From NCBI GenBank assembly GCA_009760855.2, contig WPIO01000020.1, positions 5,651,501 to 5,715,500 of the forward strand: a stretch of 64,000 nucleotides of DNA, in the 5' to 3' direction. The DNA comes from Cristatella mucedo. Its lineage: Eukaryota; Bryozoa; Phylactolaemata; Cristatellidae. Of this stretch, positions 1 through 10,524 are shown piece after piece (the first letter of the stretch is position 1; the number at the start of each line of letters is the position of its first letter). Below the pieces are notes generated by a model that saw nothing but the letters and a program-made list of their open reading frames with translations, ran no database searches and was not told the origin of the DNA. A program made the position numbers and the translations under genes.

Positions 1-176
1 TAGTTTATAATAAAAATCGACTGCATACGTAAGCCAATCCTAGGGAGGCACTCAACGTTTGCTTATTCAAGGAGTGGGCTAACATTGAGGGTGAAATTAA
101 CAAGAAAAAATTGTTGCCTTTTCAGCAAGGCCAAACAAGTGCTACACAGCAACTTTTCGCACCTTATTGAACTGCT

Positions 177-356
177 TTACTGTTTCAGATTTGCAGTGTG
201 CCGGCAATATGTCAAAGAATCCCGTATGAAATGATCAAAAACTCGTTTTCCATTTAACAAAGAAAGTTCAGCAACATCAGCCAATATTTCATAGTCGACG
301 TCGAGTACATTCAAATCAAAGTTAACAGCAGACTGACTCCACGGTTTCACCCTCAT
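177..356 (-). CDS. Possible 3'-terminal exon of an unrecognised gene
   Basis: This minus-strand open stretch of 59 codons ends in TAA at 177-179. Its composition looks protein-like: mixed acidic and hydrophobic residues, including NFDLNVLDVDYEILADVAEL. It is preceded by a pyrimidine-rich run ending in AG at 357-358, which would serve as a splice acceptor. I do not recognise the protein and see no AATAAA downstream before the window edge. It could equally be a chance open frame or a fragment of an old repeat. Confidence 0.2.
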   Translation of the reverse strand: MRVKPWSQSAVNFDLNVLDVDYEILADVAELSLLNGKRVFDHFIRDSLTYCRHTANLKQ

Positions 357-383
357 CTGATAGAAGTGTGGTATTCCCAACAA

Positions 384-1440
384 AGTATCTGAAAGCGGTT
401 ACAGCGAATCCTGAAGCATTGGGCAGAAGCAAAGGCAAGCCTTCTAGTAAAATAAAGCAAGGCCATCTGGTCGTTTCCAGCTGGTCGGGTGGGAACCGGT
501 GCTCAGATGAAGATGTCCAATATCTAGGTGCTTGCCACGAGCCAGAAAGGTCAAAACGTTGTTTTAAAAACAAGGACCGTTTGAAATGATCGGTTGCATG
601 GTAGCTTGCAATAGCTGGATCGACTATAGGGTACAAATGTACAAAATGAAGACTGCAGCTATGTATTACGGGCTTGGCAGTGCAACCATATGCAGAGCTG
701 GATCGGCTACGGTGGCAGCAATGTGCACGAGGTTTGGACAGATAATTAAAAGTGAAAGTATTCAGAGCTTGCTGAGACTATCGCCAGCCTAATAATTATT
801 AGGAACAGACTCGAGGAGATGTATGCATCCACAAGTTGCTGCGAGCAAGCAACTTCTTTGCATTTCGCACAAGCGCACTAATAACTATGCTATCTGTTTT
901 CTTAAGGCCCTATTGCCTGAACTAAATCAAAAGTGGTTTAGAACACATCTTACTGCAAATACTTGTTAAAACGGCTCCAAGACTTTGGGCCTTGTCTGGT
1001 TCACACGGGAAGAAACTTTCTGCTATACGTTACTGCTTGCTTGTAATTGATGTATTCCTAACCTGAACGTGCTGTTGTGCATGCTGGACTGAAAAGCTTA
1101 AAATATTGACTCACTTTTCATACATTGACCAAGGAGCAAACCTTATTTTGAACTGTCAAGCCTTCTTTTACTTTACACACTGTGCACATTGCTGAAAGCA
1201 TGGCTGTGAATAAAAGTAAGCAGTCTCGGTGACAGTTACTCTTAGTACTGCCTTGCAAAGAATTCCAAGCTAATCTTAACAATAATGATAAGTTGCATGC
1301 AAAATAGAAAAAAAAGCTAAATCCCTATTCAGTGGCTTTACAATTCCCAGCAAGAGAAGCAATAACCAGGGGCTGATGACAAGTGAGATTTCCTACCCAG
1401 ACGAGCAAGCAAGCAAGACCCAAGTACCATGCCTACACAA
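384..1440. other. No recognisable feature
   Basis: Ordinary AT-leaning DNA. Only short open frames occur here, and none resembles a known protein. Confidence 0.5.
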
Positions 1441-1456
1441 GCATAAGGGCCACTGG

Positions 1457-2100
1457 TTAGCAACATGGCACTAAACCATGCACGCGTACACACTCCGAGC
1501 AAACAGGAAAAAAGATAAGGTCACTACAGAAAAAGATGTGGTCACTAGGGCCCTATACAAAAGCATTTTAATCTTAACCTTTGTGAGGAAATGGGACTCA
1601 GCACTCCTGTGAGCAGGCCCTCTGAGGGATCGGACTGCCTAAGCAGCCACAGACCTCGAGCAGTTGAGTGGTGGACAGTGGCTCTTGGCCGATGACTCGC
1701 AGTCTAGCACAATTCCGTGCATTGGTTGCATTTGTGGGGACATCCATCTACCACAAACTTCGACCAGCTGTCGGGTGGGTTTGAAACAAACCATGGCTCG
1801 ACAGTGCAAAAACAATGCATGCATTGAACATAAGGACTTCAGGATGAGTACAGGGGGGGACCAGCATAATTTCTGCCAGCAAAGTGCTCGGTGTTGTAGC
1901 CAGGAGACTTGTTGCTCGGTCATGCTACCAAGCCAAGATCGTATGGAGGGCTGTCACACACTTTGTCACCATGTGCGCAGTTTCATATTGCACAAGGACC
2001 CCGGTTAGCAGAGTGGCACTAAACCATGCATACGTCCACATACTGAGCAAACCAGAAAATAGATACGCTAACTAGGGCGTTTTACAAAAGCATATTAATT
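1457..2100. repeat. Pair of diverged direct repeats about 540 bp apart
   Basis: Roughly 1457-1575 and 2003-2097 are similar copies. Both contain GGCACTAAACCATGCA, a following GAGCAAAC, then ACTAGGGC and ACAAAAGCAT. The DNA between them has no recognised coding content. This may be an old tandem duplication or two copies of one dispersed element. Confidence 0.5.
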
Positions 2101-2529
2101 CTACACCTAGTAGCCATGTGCACAGTCATTTCGTAATGCATAAGCACAACAGCACAATCCACTGGTACAGATTAAAAGTTGTTGAAACAGGCGTATTTTT
2201 TAGCTATGGACATTGGCATCACACACTTGGCTGCAAAAAAAAGTCAAAAGCGCAGTATAGACGCAGCCGCGTGGCTGTAAAATCGTTAGGGCAATAATAG
2301 GGTCGTCTACAGTGCCAGACATAGTAAAGCTGTGTATTGCATGCAAATATATTTATTGATTGCCCTAAAGCAAAAACGTGCACTGTTGCATGCACGTGTT
2401 TCATTCGACGTCATGTCACTGTGATTCTGTAGGATCTCCCTCGTCTGGCTGCACAAAGAGGTCATCAGCTGATGCATTCCCTCTTCTGCTGCAGCACAGT
2501 CTACAGAGCCTGAGGTTTACTGAAAACGT

Positions 2530-2720
2530 GGGCTGCTAGTATAGGCCAAACACCCTGACTCAGGCAGCCGTCCATTGACACTGCTCCATAGTCGTCCTAT
2601 GAGGTTCAAATCAGGCGACTGGCTGGGCAATCGCATCAGCACCAAACAAGATTTGTCAAAAAAAAAACATGGGCATGTGACTGGTGGTGGCCTGATTTGG
2701 CACTTCGGGACTCTCCTCCG
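2530..2720 (-). pseudogene. Tc1/mariner-type transposase fragment
   Basis: A minus-strand reading frame contains LPSQSPDLNLIGRLWSSV. It resembles the C-terminal catalytic block of Tc1-like transposases, where the consensus is W-P-x-Q-S-P-D-L-N-P-I-E-x-x-W. The glutamate equivalent position reads G and the surrounding frame is short, so this is a decayed fragment. No terminal inverted repeats were found around it. Confidence 0.6.
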
Positions 2721-2779
2721 CCCCACAAAAGTCCTTGACCCATTGCAAAAGCTTCTTTTGTGTGAAGCATGAATTTATA

Positions 2780-4030
2780 TCTCGATACTTATACAATGAC
2801 TGCAGCAGCTCATTTTCGAGTTAGATTGGCTGCTTACTTGTAGCCATTGATAAATGAAATAAATGGGCACCCGTGTGACATGTCTGGTCATGTGCCTATG
2901 CTATCTCTCTATGTCTATGAAACTTTTTATATGCATATTGACTCTGTATAGATAATAATTCAATGGAGGCAATGCATATAGACAGGTTCTATTGACATGA
3001 CACTTGCCAAATCGACAGAAGTATTACAATAATTTATGCAAAGGGTCATCGAAATGATAGGATAAATATATTCTATGCCCACAGTGCCCAAGCAGTGGGA
3101 AAGAAGGCAGCACTATGCCTAGCACTGAATGCAATTTGGTCAACTGATAAAAATACTCACACGATTCAAAGAAACAATTCCTCAGATTCAAAAGGGGCAT
3201 ACAAAGTAACCTCCTACGGCCCAAAGGGGGCCAAAATGGCTGAGAATGAATCAAGACGCCCTGGCATGATGGCGCCAATAAACCACTTTTGTGATACACA
3301 GAAAAAGAGAACACGGTCGGCTTCACACTGAGGCTATAATAAGCAAACATCTCAAGTACTGAAAATGACTAGAAATGTGAAATATTATTGAATCTTATTT
3401 ATTATTGAAATTGTATTATTAAATCTATAAATCTTATTACTGCCTCCCAGTTTCATGTTGAATGCGGAATTTGAATGCAATGCATTAGACCAAACCTGTA
3501 CAGATAGATTATGCATGGTAGAACAAGCAGCCTGGTAGTGCACAAAGCAACAGAGAAGCAAGCTGGTGATCTCGTACGACAGAAAAGCGTTATTTCGTAA
3601 TGAAAAACAACCACTTCAGCTCAGCCATTGTAGGCGATGCATTAATGCCTGCTGCATATGTACTGAAGGGGTATGGTGAAATATACAACACTTCCAATAA
3701 ATTAGATAATCGTTTAGGTCAAGTTCGGTGATCAAGATAAGCAGACAGATTCCACTGTATTGACACACACAATCTAAATGGCTGCTGCTCTTTGATACAA
3801 TTTCACTCTCACAAGTGAAACAGATTCGCAGCTGTGTTAAAAACCAGTTTGGCTAGCACTAGGTACCACGATAAAGCTTTCAAAAACAAAAAAGGAAAGT
3901 TAAATCGATCAAAAATGAGGCCTGATACCTGGCTAAGACACCAGAATTAGACAAAACTGTCCTTGGTGGGCTGCTAGCGGGTGAATAGATAGATGTCGCT
4001 TGAGCAGGCCAGCTTAATTAAAGCCTAATG
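2780..4030. other. No recognisable feature
   Basis: AT-rich intergenic sequence. No motif-bearing open frame and no clear repeat boundary were seen. Confidence 0.45.
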
Positions 4031-4037
4031 CACGTGC

Positions 4038-4980
4038 AAACATAATAACAATAATAATAATGTACTTGATAAAGCGCCCTCAGAGAACTTAATCTCTTTC
4101 TAGGCGCTTTACATTTGCTGCAAAGGGAAATGCAATTAAATGGTAAGTAAAATCATGCTTGAAAAACAAACAAAATGAATGACATGGTTAGGGGCGACAT
4201 GCACAGGGTCAGCATGCAAATGTGGTTAGTGGCAGCATGCATAGTGTCAGCACGCATAAGCACATGAAGGACGAATCACAGGGACCCACTATATGCTGTC
4301 CTAAATAGGTGTGTTTTTAGGTTCCTTTTAAATGTGGTCAGGCCAGGGAATGTTCTGACACAGGTCGGGAGGGAGTTCCAGGCTTTGGGAGCATACGAAC
4401 TAAATGCACGGTCTCCAAAGGATTTGAGGTTTGTACGAGGTATTTCTAGACTGTTGGATTCCGAAAAGCGGGTGGTACGATGCTTGGCCTGATGGGGGAG
4501 TATGTCGGACAGATAGGCTGGAGCCATAGAATGAAGGGACCTAAAAGTGAGCGACAAAACCGTGAAGTCAATCCGTTGCTTGACTGGTAGCCAGTGCAGG
4601 TCGGCGAGAAGTGGAGTAATGTGGCAACTGCGACGATCACGACAGACAAGCCTAGCTGCAGAGTTTTGCACCAGCTGCAATCGCATGATCGCACATGCTG
4701 GTAGGCCAGTAAGCAGTGAGTTGCAGAAGTCGAGACGAGATGTCACGAATGCATGGACCAACTTAGACGCGGTATCCTTATCTAAACAAGCCCGAATTTT
4801 AGCAATATTATGAAGCTGAAAATAGGCAGATTTGACCGTGGAGCTGATATGGTCGTCTAATGAGAGGTCGCTTTGGAATATGACACCTAGATTTCGAGCT
4901 GATTCGACAGGAGATATGCTGGCAGAGCCAATTTTGAGCGTCAGCCTTTCCAATTTCTGAATCATGCAAACGTCTACATG
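4038..4980 (-). mobile_element. L2-like LINE, 5'-truncated, (ATT)n tail
   Basis: On the minus strand an uninterrupted 229-codon frame (4276-4965) encodes the post-reverse-transcriptase C-terminal region of an L2/CR1-type ORF2. Typical strings include LDFCNSLLTGL, LVQNSAARLV, LHWLPVKQRI and PAYLSDILPH. Downstream on the same strand is a 3' UTR ending in the family signature GTAAAGCGCCTAGAAAGAG, then GGGCGCTTTATCAAGT and an (ATT)n run at 4038-4062. The RT catalytic core is missing, so the copy is dead. It is one of the best-preserved 3' halves in the window. Confidence 0.9.
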
Positions 4981-5091
4981 TTACCTGTCACAAGTAGGAG
5001 CTTATAATACCCTAAAAACTCGAACAATAGTCCAGAAACTGTGGTTCCAAAGCAAATCACGAAGCAAAAAAAAGCAGTAAAATTACCTGCT

Positions 5092-5877
5092 GAGCGAAAT
5101 GCTCAGCGAAACTCAATCTCATTCTAGGTGCTTTACATTTGCTGCAAAGGAAACTCGGTCGAATGGTGAGTGGTATCATGCTCGATAAACAACACGAATA
5201 ACATGGTTGGGGTGACATGCACGGGTCAGCATGCAAGTGTGGTTAGTGGCAGAATGCACCGTGTCAGTATGCATAAGCACATAAAGGACGAATCACAGGG
5301 ACCCACAAAATGCTGCCATAAATAAGTGTTTTTAATTTCTTTATAAGTGTGGTCGTCAGAGAATATCGTGACCCAAGTCGGATGTGAGTTCCAGGCTTAG
5401 GGAGCATATGAACTAAATGTACGGTCTCCATGGGATTTGAGGTTTGTCAGAGGTATAGGTAAACAGCTAGATTCCAAAAAGCGGTTAGTATGATGCTTGG
5501 CCTGGTGAGGGAGTAGATCTGATAGGTAGGCCGGAGCCAAAGAATGAAGAGACCTAAAAGTGAGCGATAAAACCTGGAAGTCGATCCGTTGCTTGACTGG
5601 TAGCCAGTGCAGGTCGGCGAAAAGTGGTGTGCTGTGGCAACTGGGACGCTCACGACAGACAAGCCTAGCTGCAGAGTTTTGCACCAGCTGTAAGCGCCTG
5701 ATTGCACATGCAGGTAGGCCAGCAAGCAGTGAGTTACAGAAGTTAAGACGGGATGTCACAAATGCATGGACCAACTTATACGTGGTATCCTTATCTAAAC
5801 AAGCCCGAATGTTAGCAATGTTGTGTAGCTGAAAGTAGGCAGACTTAGTTGTGGAGCTGATGTGGTCGCCTAACGAA
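5092..5877 (-). mobile_element. L2-like LINE, second copy in the same orientation
   Basis: This is the same family as the copy at 4.0-5.0 kb, about 110 bp away and in tandem orientation. The minus-strand frame (5397 to about 5877) again encodes FCNSLLAGL, LVQNSAARLV and LHWLPVKQRI. The reading frame continues beyond 5877 into unrelated DNA, so the first part of the 203-codon open frame is chimeric. The terminal ATT run is not present at this copy's 3' end. Confidence 0.85.
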
Positions 5878-6425
5878 GGTCTTGTCTCTCGGTGCGTACA
5901 TATAAATACGTCTGCAGCCTTTACGCTATAAGGCAGCCGGATTATACCACGCGGATACCACCATTGGCCGCTCCGTACGAAGTCTCGGTACAAATTCCAA
6001 TGCGTCAATGTGCTCGCGATACGTACTACCCTTAACGTGGAGAGCGAATCTCCAAATAGTTATCCGAGCAACTAGATGACATTATGGCCGGGCGCTGCTT
6101 GCCGCGTGGGGAAACTACATGAAAGCACATCGGGTGATCTTGAAATAGGAGCGGCTCAGTTCCTACAGCCGGGGTACCGTGGAAGGCAAGCTCATACATT
6201 AGCTACAGCTACTTCCACGCGGTGCGCCAGGAATCGGCACTGCATATCATTTAATAAATGCATACTATTGGTAGACTTGAGAGACTGAAAGAGCGACGCT
6301 AAGACTGCCATGCCATCGGAGACATGCGCAGGCTAAATCATGGGTCGCTGAACACGCAAATGCAGCCTCGGATACAATTCCGACATCGAGAGCAGCAGCA
6401 CAGCTCTACGCCTCTCAGCGCGTAC

Positions 6426-6554
6426 CCAGTCTTCCTTTGGCATGCTTTCAGCGTCTTCCGTAGGGGCATTTTTCGCATTCTCTTGGTAGAACTCCTGCAA
6501 CGCTTTGAGAGTTTCGGAGGATAAGACTGGAACTTCGTCGTCGATATCGGCCAT
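6426..6554 (-). CDS. EEF1AKMT1: First coding exon of an EEF1AKMT1-like lysine methyltransferase
   Basis: The exon encodes 43 residues starting MADIDDEVPVLSSETLKALQ, then EFYQE. This matches the N-terminus of eukaryotic elongation factor 1A lysine methyltransferase 1 (formerly N6AMT2), an acidic start followed by L-S-x-x-x-L-x-A-L-Q-E-F-Y-x-E. It ends in E-D-W, where the family has E-N-W. A GT donor (GTACGC) at 6424-6425 follows the W codon in phase 0. The methyltransferase domain must lie in later exons at lower coordinates. I could not find the downstream Q-F-W-Y or D-P-P-[FY] motifs in the window. The family methylates eEF1A in the cytosol. The exon alone cannot show that the gene is intact. 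Confidence 0.65.
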
Positions 6555-6702
6555 GCCTCCTGGTTGCGACCTTCATAGCAAGGTAATTGTCAAGGCTGTG
6601 TACAGCGTTCTCTCATTGGTTAGGTATGAAGGGTCAAAACTGGCTGCGTCTGCAGCCCAACTTATCTGGTTTGCTCCCAGAGGTGGGCTAATAATGACAG
6701 TG

Positions 6703-6812
6703 ATAATAATATTATTATTATTACAAATTGTTAGCATCCTCAGACAACTCAGTATCTTTCTAGGCACTTTACATTTCCTGTAACTGAAGCACGATCGAAC
6801 GGTTAGCGGTGG
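6703..6812 (-). mobile_element. L2-like LINE 3'-end fragment
   Basis: A short ATT run is followed on the plus strand by CTCAGTATCTTTCTAGGCAC and TTTACATTT. This is the reverse complement of the L2-family 3' terminus. Only about 100 bp remain. Confidence 0.75.
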
Positions 6813-6911
6813 CACTCTCAACGACTACTAGCAAGACTCGGTTAGTGGTTAGCGAGATTGCATCGCCATCGCTACACAAACGTTGCAGCGGTTCGACCTT
6901 AGCTTTTTTTT

Positions 6912-6957
6912 AATCGCTTAATAATAAAAAATTTTAATCGCTTAATAATAAAAATTT
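6912..6957. repeat. Short tandem duplication
   Basis: AATCGCTTAATAATAAAAA followed by a few T or A bases occurs twice head to tail. It is a two-copy AT-rich tandem repeat. Confidence 0.8.
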
Positions 6958-7054
6958 AAGGAATGACACTAGCGAATTGAGCCGAGGGATGAATAGGTGA
7001 GCTTGTGCGGCGCCGCGAGACTCCATGTGCTGCTGGTGTCGCCGCTCGATCGTG

Positions 7055-7285
7055 AACCTACCATTGTTGTGCTTAAGCGTCCTGACACTGTGTATGCTGG
7101 CATTAACCACATTTGCATGCTGACCCTGTGCATGTCACCCCTAACCATGTTATTCATGTTGCTTATCAAGCATGATATTACTCACCATTAAATCGCGTTT
7201 CCCTGTGCAGCAAATGTAAAGTGCCTAGAAAGTGATTGAGTTCTCTGAGGGCACTTTATCAAGTGCATTATTATTATTATTATTG
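7055..7285 (+). mobile_element. L2-like LINE 3' UTR
   Basis: The plus strand carries CTGACACTGTGTATGCTGGC, CACATTTGCATGCTGACC and the terminal GTAAAGTGCCTAGAAAGTGA signature. It ends in an (ATT)n run at 7267-7284. It consists of 3' UTR only, with no coding part. Confidence 0.85.
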
Positions 7286-7614
7286 TCGGTGTAGCGTAGC
7301 AAGGAATGAGCGATCGGGACGCACAGCACCGCACCTCTGCCAAGCGCTTCATCCTACCAGTAAGCTACATATTCTTAGGACCACTGTCCGCGAAACAATT
7401 GCAACAGTAGATACGAAACGTACTACGATGTGGCTCACACCCGTGAGCTCAAATAGATTTCTTTTATATTCCACTATCAAAACCAGAGCAGACGCAAAAG
7501 AGTAATCAGGTAAGACCGTAATCCCTGCATCTGTGTGTCAATAGCACACCCAAGAGACCAGCAATAATTGCGCATATATTTCAAAATACTGACTGGGGGA
7601 AGGCTATCAGCCGT

Positions 7615-9160
7615 ATTGCTGCGTATTGTAACGTTCGCCTGTTACTCACAATGATTAAGTAATTGTTGCGAAGGAGAGTTTTCTATGGACCACTCAGCAG
7701 TACGCATACGGTAGCCAATAGATCTCATCCGGCAAAGCAAAGTGACAGTGAAACATAGCTGAGTCAGAAGGGCTGCCGACGAAGTGGAAAGCGTCATATT
7801 AGGATCCCGGTACGAGCAGAACGGATTTGGCACAGTCAGCAAATAGAGGACAGGGGTGTAGTAGCATCAGAACTGTGGAAGTGAACCTTAGTCCAATACT
7901 GCGAAGAAAAAGAAGCTTCTGTCCCCCACGGTCTATAGGCGTAGGGAATGGACACCCAATTTATTGTCCATCAAAGACCCGATTGCGCGAGGAGGCTGAT
8001 ACTGGTGCAGGATTTCAGTTAGTTATGAAAGAGCCAAGCCATGGCAGGCCTTGTGAGTCACCGAGTTGGAATTTTGCTGCTTATCCTCTGATCGACCAGG
8101 AGCCATAGCCGCATCTTCAGCAACGGAGCCGCGTGGCTGAACCACAGGGATTTTTTAAATGACCTTGCATCCATATTCATAGCCATCTGAAGCAACGTGG
8201 CATTTTTCTCCATTTACCTGGTCAAAGCTTAATTGCAGTAGTCCAAAAAACAGAACTGGGGAGCAAGTAAAAAATTTTAGTACGCCACCGTTGTAGACAG
8301 ACCCTAATTTTGAACAGGTATTGAACATAATGGCTTGCTTCTGAATGGGTCTTCGTGGTGAAGCTTCCAGCATAAAACCAATCCTGGAAGAGGACGCCTA
8401 AATTTCCAAGCTCGTGATGACGGTCGCGCTGCAGTATCATCAATTAGAAAAACGTCCTCTGTTTTAGCTACACATTTGGGGTGTCCTAGGACTTATGTTT
8501 TATTATTGTTTAATTTAGAGAATTTTCAGACAACCTGGATCTAATTGCTGCAAGCAAGCATTTCCTCCAGTCGCTGCAGCGAATTCAAATTGTAAAAATG
8601 GTGCATGCATCAGGGTGTCATCAGTCTTAAAATTTCAGCTGATCTCATGGCCCTAATAATTTTTTTGAAGTGGCTCAGTATAAATGAAGAACATCAAAAT
8701 ACCAAGAACTAAACTACGCGGAATTCCGTATGTGACTAGTCTGCTGTATGAGACATGAATACCACACGATATGGACAGGACACGATCGGACAAGTAACAT
8801 ACTTTGTGATTCGTCCTTCATGTGCATGTACTTGCTTACGCTATGCCGGCTGCTTGCGGATGTTACCACCAAACACTTGGTAAGACTTGATATGCAACAG
8901 TAAAGTGCCTAGAGAGGGATTCAGCTGTCTGAGGGCGCTATGCAAATGTGTTATTATTATTATATGAACTACGCCAATGCCTCATCGGCCAGACTGATTG
9001 TTATTATCAGCCGTTCACATAGGATATCGGGATCTACATAGTCACACGCAGCTGATATGTCCAGTAGGACCTGTACACTGGCATTATCACTAGAAACGTC
9101 GGACAATTTTTAAGGGCGGGTCAGTTTTCGAGACAACACTTATGATACCCCTGCGACAAC
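7615..9160 (-). mobile_element. ACATT-family LINE, degraded, interrupted
   Basis: A second LINE family lies on the minus strand. Its 3' portion (7620-8460) matches the copy at 43.07-44.06 kb. Around 8650-8715 is the reverse complement of the RT block preceding the catalytic motif. Around 8985-9110 the minus strand reads VQVLLDISAACDYVDPDIL, which is RT motif A of the L2/CR1 group (consensus V-L-L-D-L-S-A-A-F-D-x-V-D). Frames are broken throughout. Between about 8800 and 8965 an L2-family 3' end in the opposite orientation interrupts it. Confidence 0.75.
8805..8964 (+). mobile_element. L2-like LINE 3' end nested in another LINE
   Basis: GTGATTCGTCCTTCATGTGC, then AGTAAAGTGCCTAGAGAGGG and a terminal (ATT)n at 8950-8963. 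It sits inside the minus-strand ACATT-family LINE, so it inserted later. Confidence 0.75.
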
Positions 9161-9379
9161 GTAGGCTCCACGCTCGTGCAAACTATCGACATACTCTGCA
9201 TAGGTTTTGCTGTTTTCAAACGTTGCATGCAGGAACAGGTTACAGACTATAAAGACGATCTCGGTAGCACGAAGCGAAATAGCCTCTCCATTGGCTCGTC
9301 CATTCTCAAATCGCCAGCACTACACGTCGGCCCAGAAAATTTTTTTGAAAAGCTAATTTAGTCTGTTAGATTGTGGCAG

Positions 9380-10170
9380 CTGCTGGCCTCCGGCTGGCAG
9401 GCCAGCAAGGTGCAGGCTAGCCGCTCACTGGGCGCTGCATCACGAATATGAGGCGAGTGGCTTGAAGTAGTAGTGGAGGACCAGTAATTCAGCCGATCAA
9501 CCCTCTGCGGTAGAGCTCACCGACGGCTCTTGGCAAGTTCCTCTTCGTTGATGAGCCGTCTCTGCTCATTCCGCGCATTTCGGCATTTTACCTTACCCAC
9601 GCGCGACCCTTTCTCGTCCCATACAAGCCCTACACTGACAGTGCCTGGACGACAGGCTGGACGAAAACTTATAAATCGAAATCGAAAACTTAAAAATCCA
9701 ACTTCAAAAAAATTTACTTTTGCTCGCGTTTCCCGTGACTTGTGAAAACGTGTGAAAAATTCGGACAAACTGTCGTTGCCTAACCGGCGACGTCGGCCGT
9801 CGGTTCGCTGCAGCATACTCCGAAAGGCACCCAGGTGAGCCTCCCCCCCCCCGCACCGACAGCAACAGACGGGCTGCGAGGCGCTTCCGCTGCAGCTCTC
9901 TCGAAGGAGCGCCGCACCGCTGAAACGCTGGAGGACAACGCAGCAGACGACGGCCGATAATAAAGCCGCCCAAAGTTGGCCCAGTCTTATCTCGGAGGAG
10001 CACGCGCGCGAGCCGCGGGAGGAGCCCGCCGCTTCGATCGCCAGCGAGCCAGCGTCGCGACCGCTGCGATAAGCATGACTAAGCTCGCCAGGCGGCTGCC
10101 CGGAGACGTTCAACGGCGAGAGGAGAGCTTCCTATTCCCGGGTAGTCGGCGGCACTTGGTCGGTCAAGGT
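9380..10170. other. GC-rich island without an assigned gene
   Basis: GC and CpG rise sharply here. The longest frame is 198 codons on the minus strand (9517-10113). It is rich in R, G and S with no recognised domain, and an overlapping plus-strand frame is of the same quality. It may be a promoter or 5' UTR island. No coding claim is made. Confidence 0.4.
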
Positions 10171-10237
10171 TAGAACCTGCTACCTACACACAATCCGGCA
10201 GCTCTTGGCCCGCTGCTTGGCCCAATCCAGGAAGTAG

Positions 10238-10518
10238 GTCGAACACACCTATTTAGGACAGCATTTAGTGAGTCGCTGTGATTCGTCCTTCATGTGCTTA
10301 TGCGTGCTGACACTGTGCATGCTGCCACTAACAACATTTGTATGCATACCCTGTGCACGTCACCCCTAACCACGTTGCTCATGCTGTTTATCAAGCATGA
10401 TATTACTCACGATTCAATCGCGTTGCCATTTGCAGCAATTGTAAAGCGCCTAGGAAGAGATTGAGTTATCTGAGGGCGCTTTATCAAGTGCATTATTATT
10501 ATTATTATTATTATTTTT
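10238..10518 (+). mobile_element. L2-like LINE 3' UTR with ATT tail
   Basis: It starts in the family's CACACCTATTTAGGACAGCA block, continues through CTGACACTGTGCATGCTGCC and ends in TTATCAAGTGCATT plus about eight ATT units. It lies between two GC-rich islands. Confidence 0.9.
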
Positions 10519-10524
10519 ATCTTG

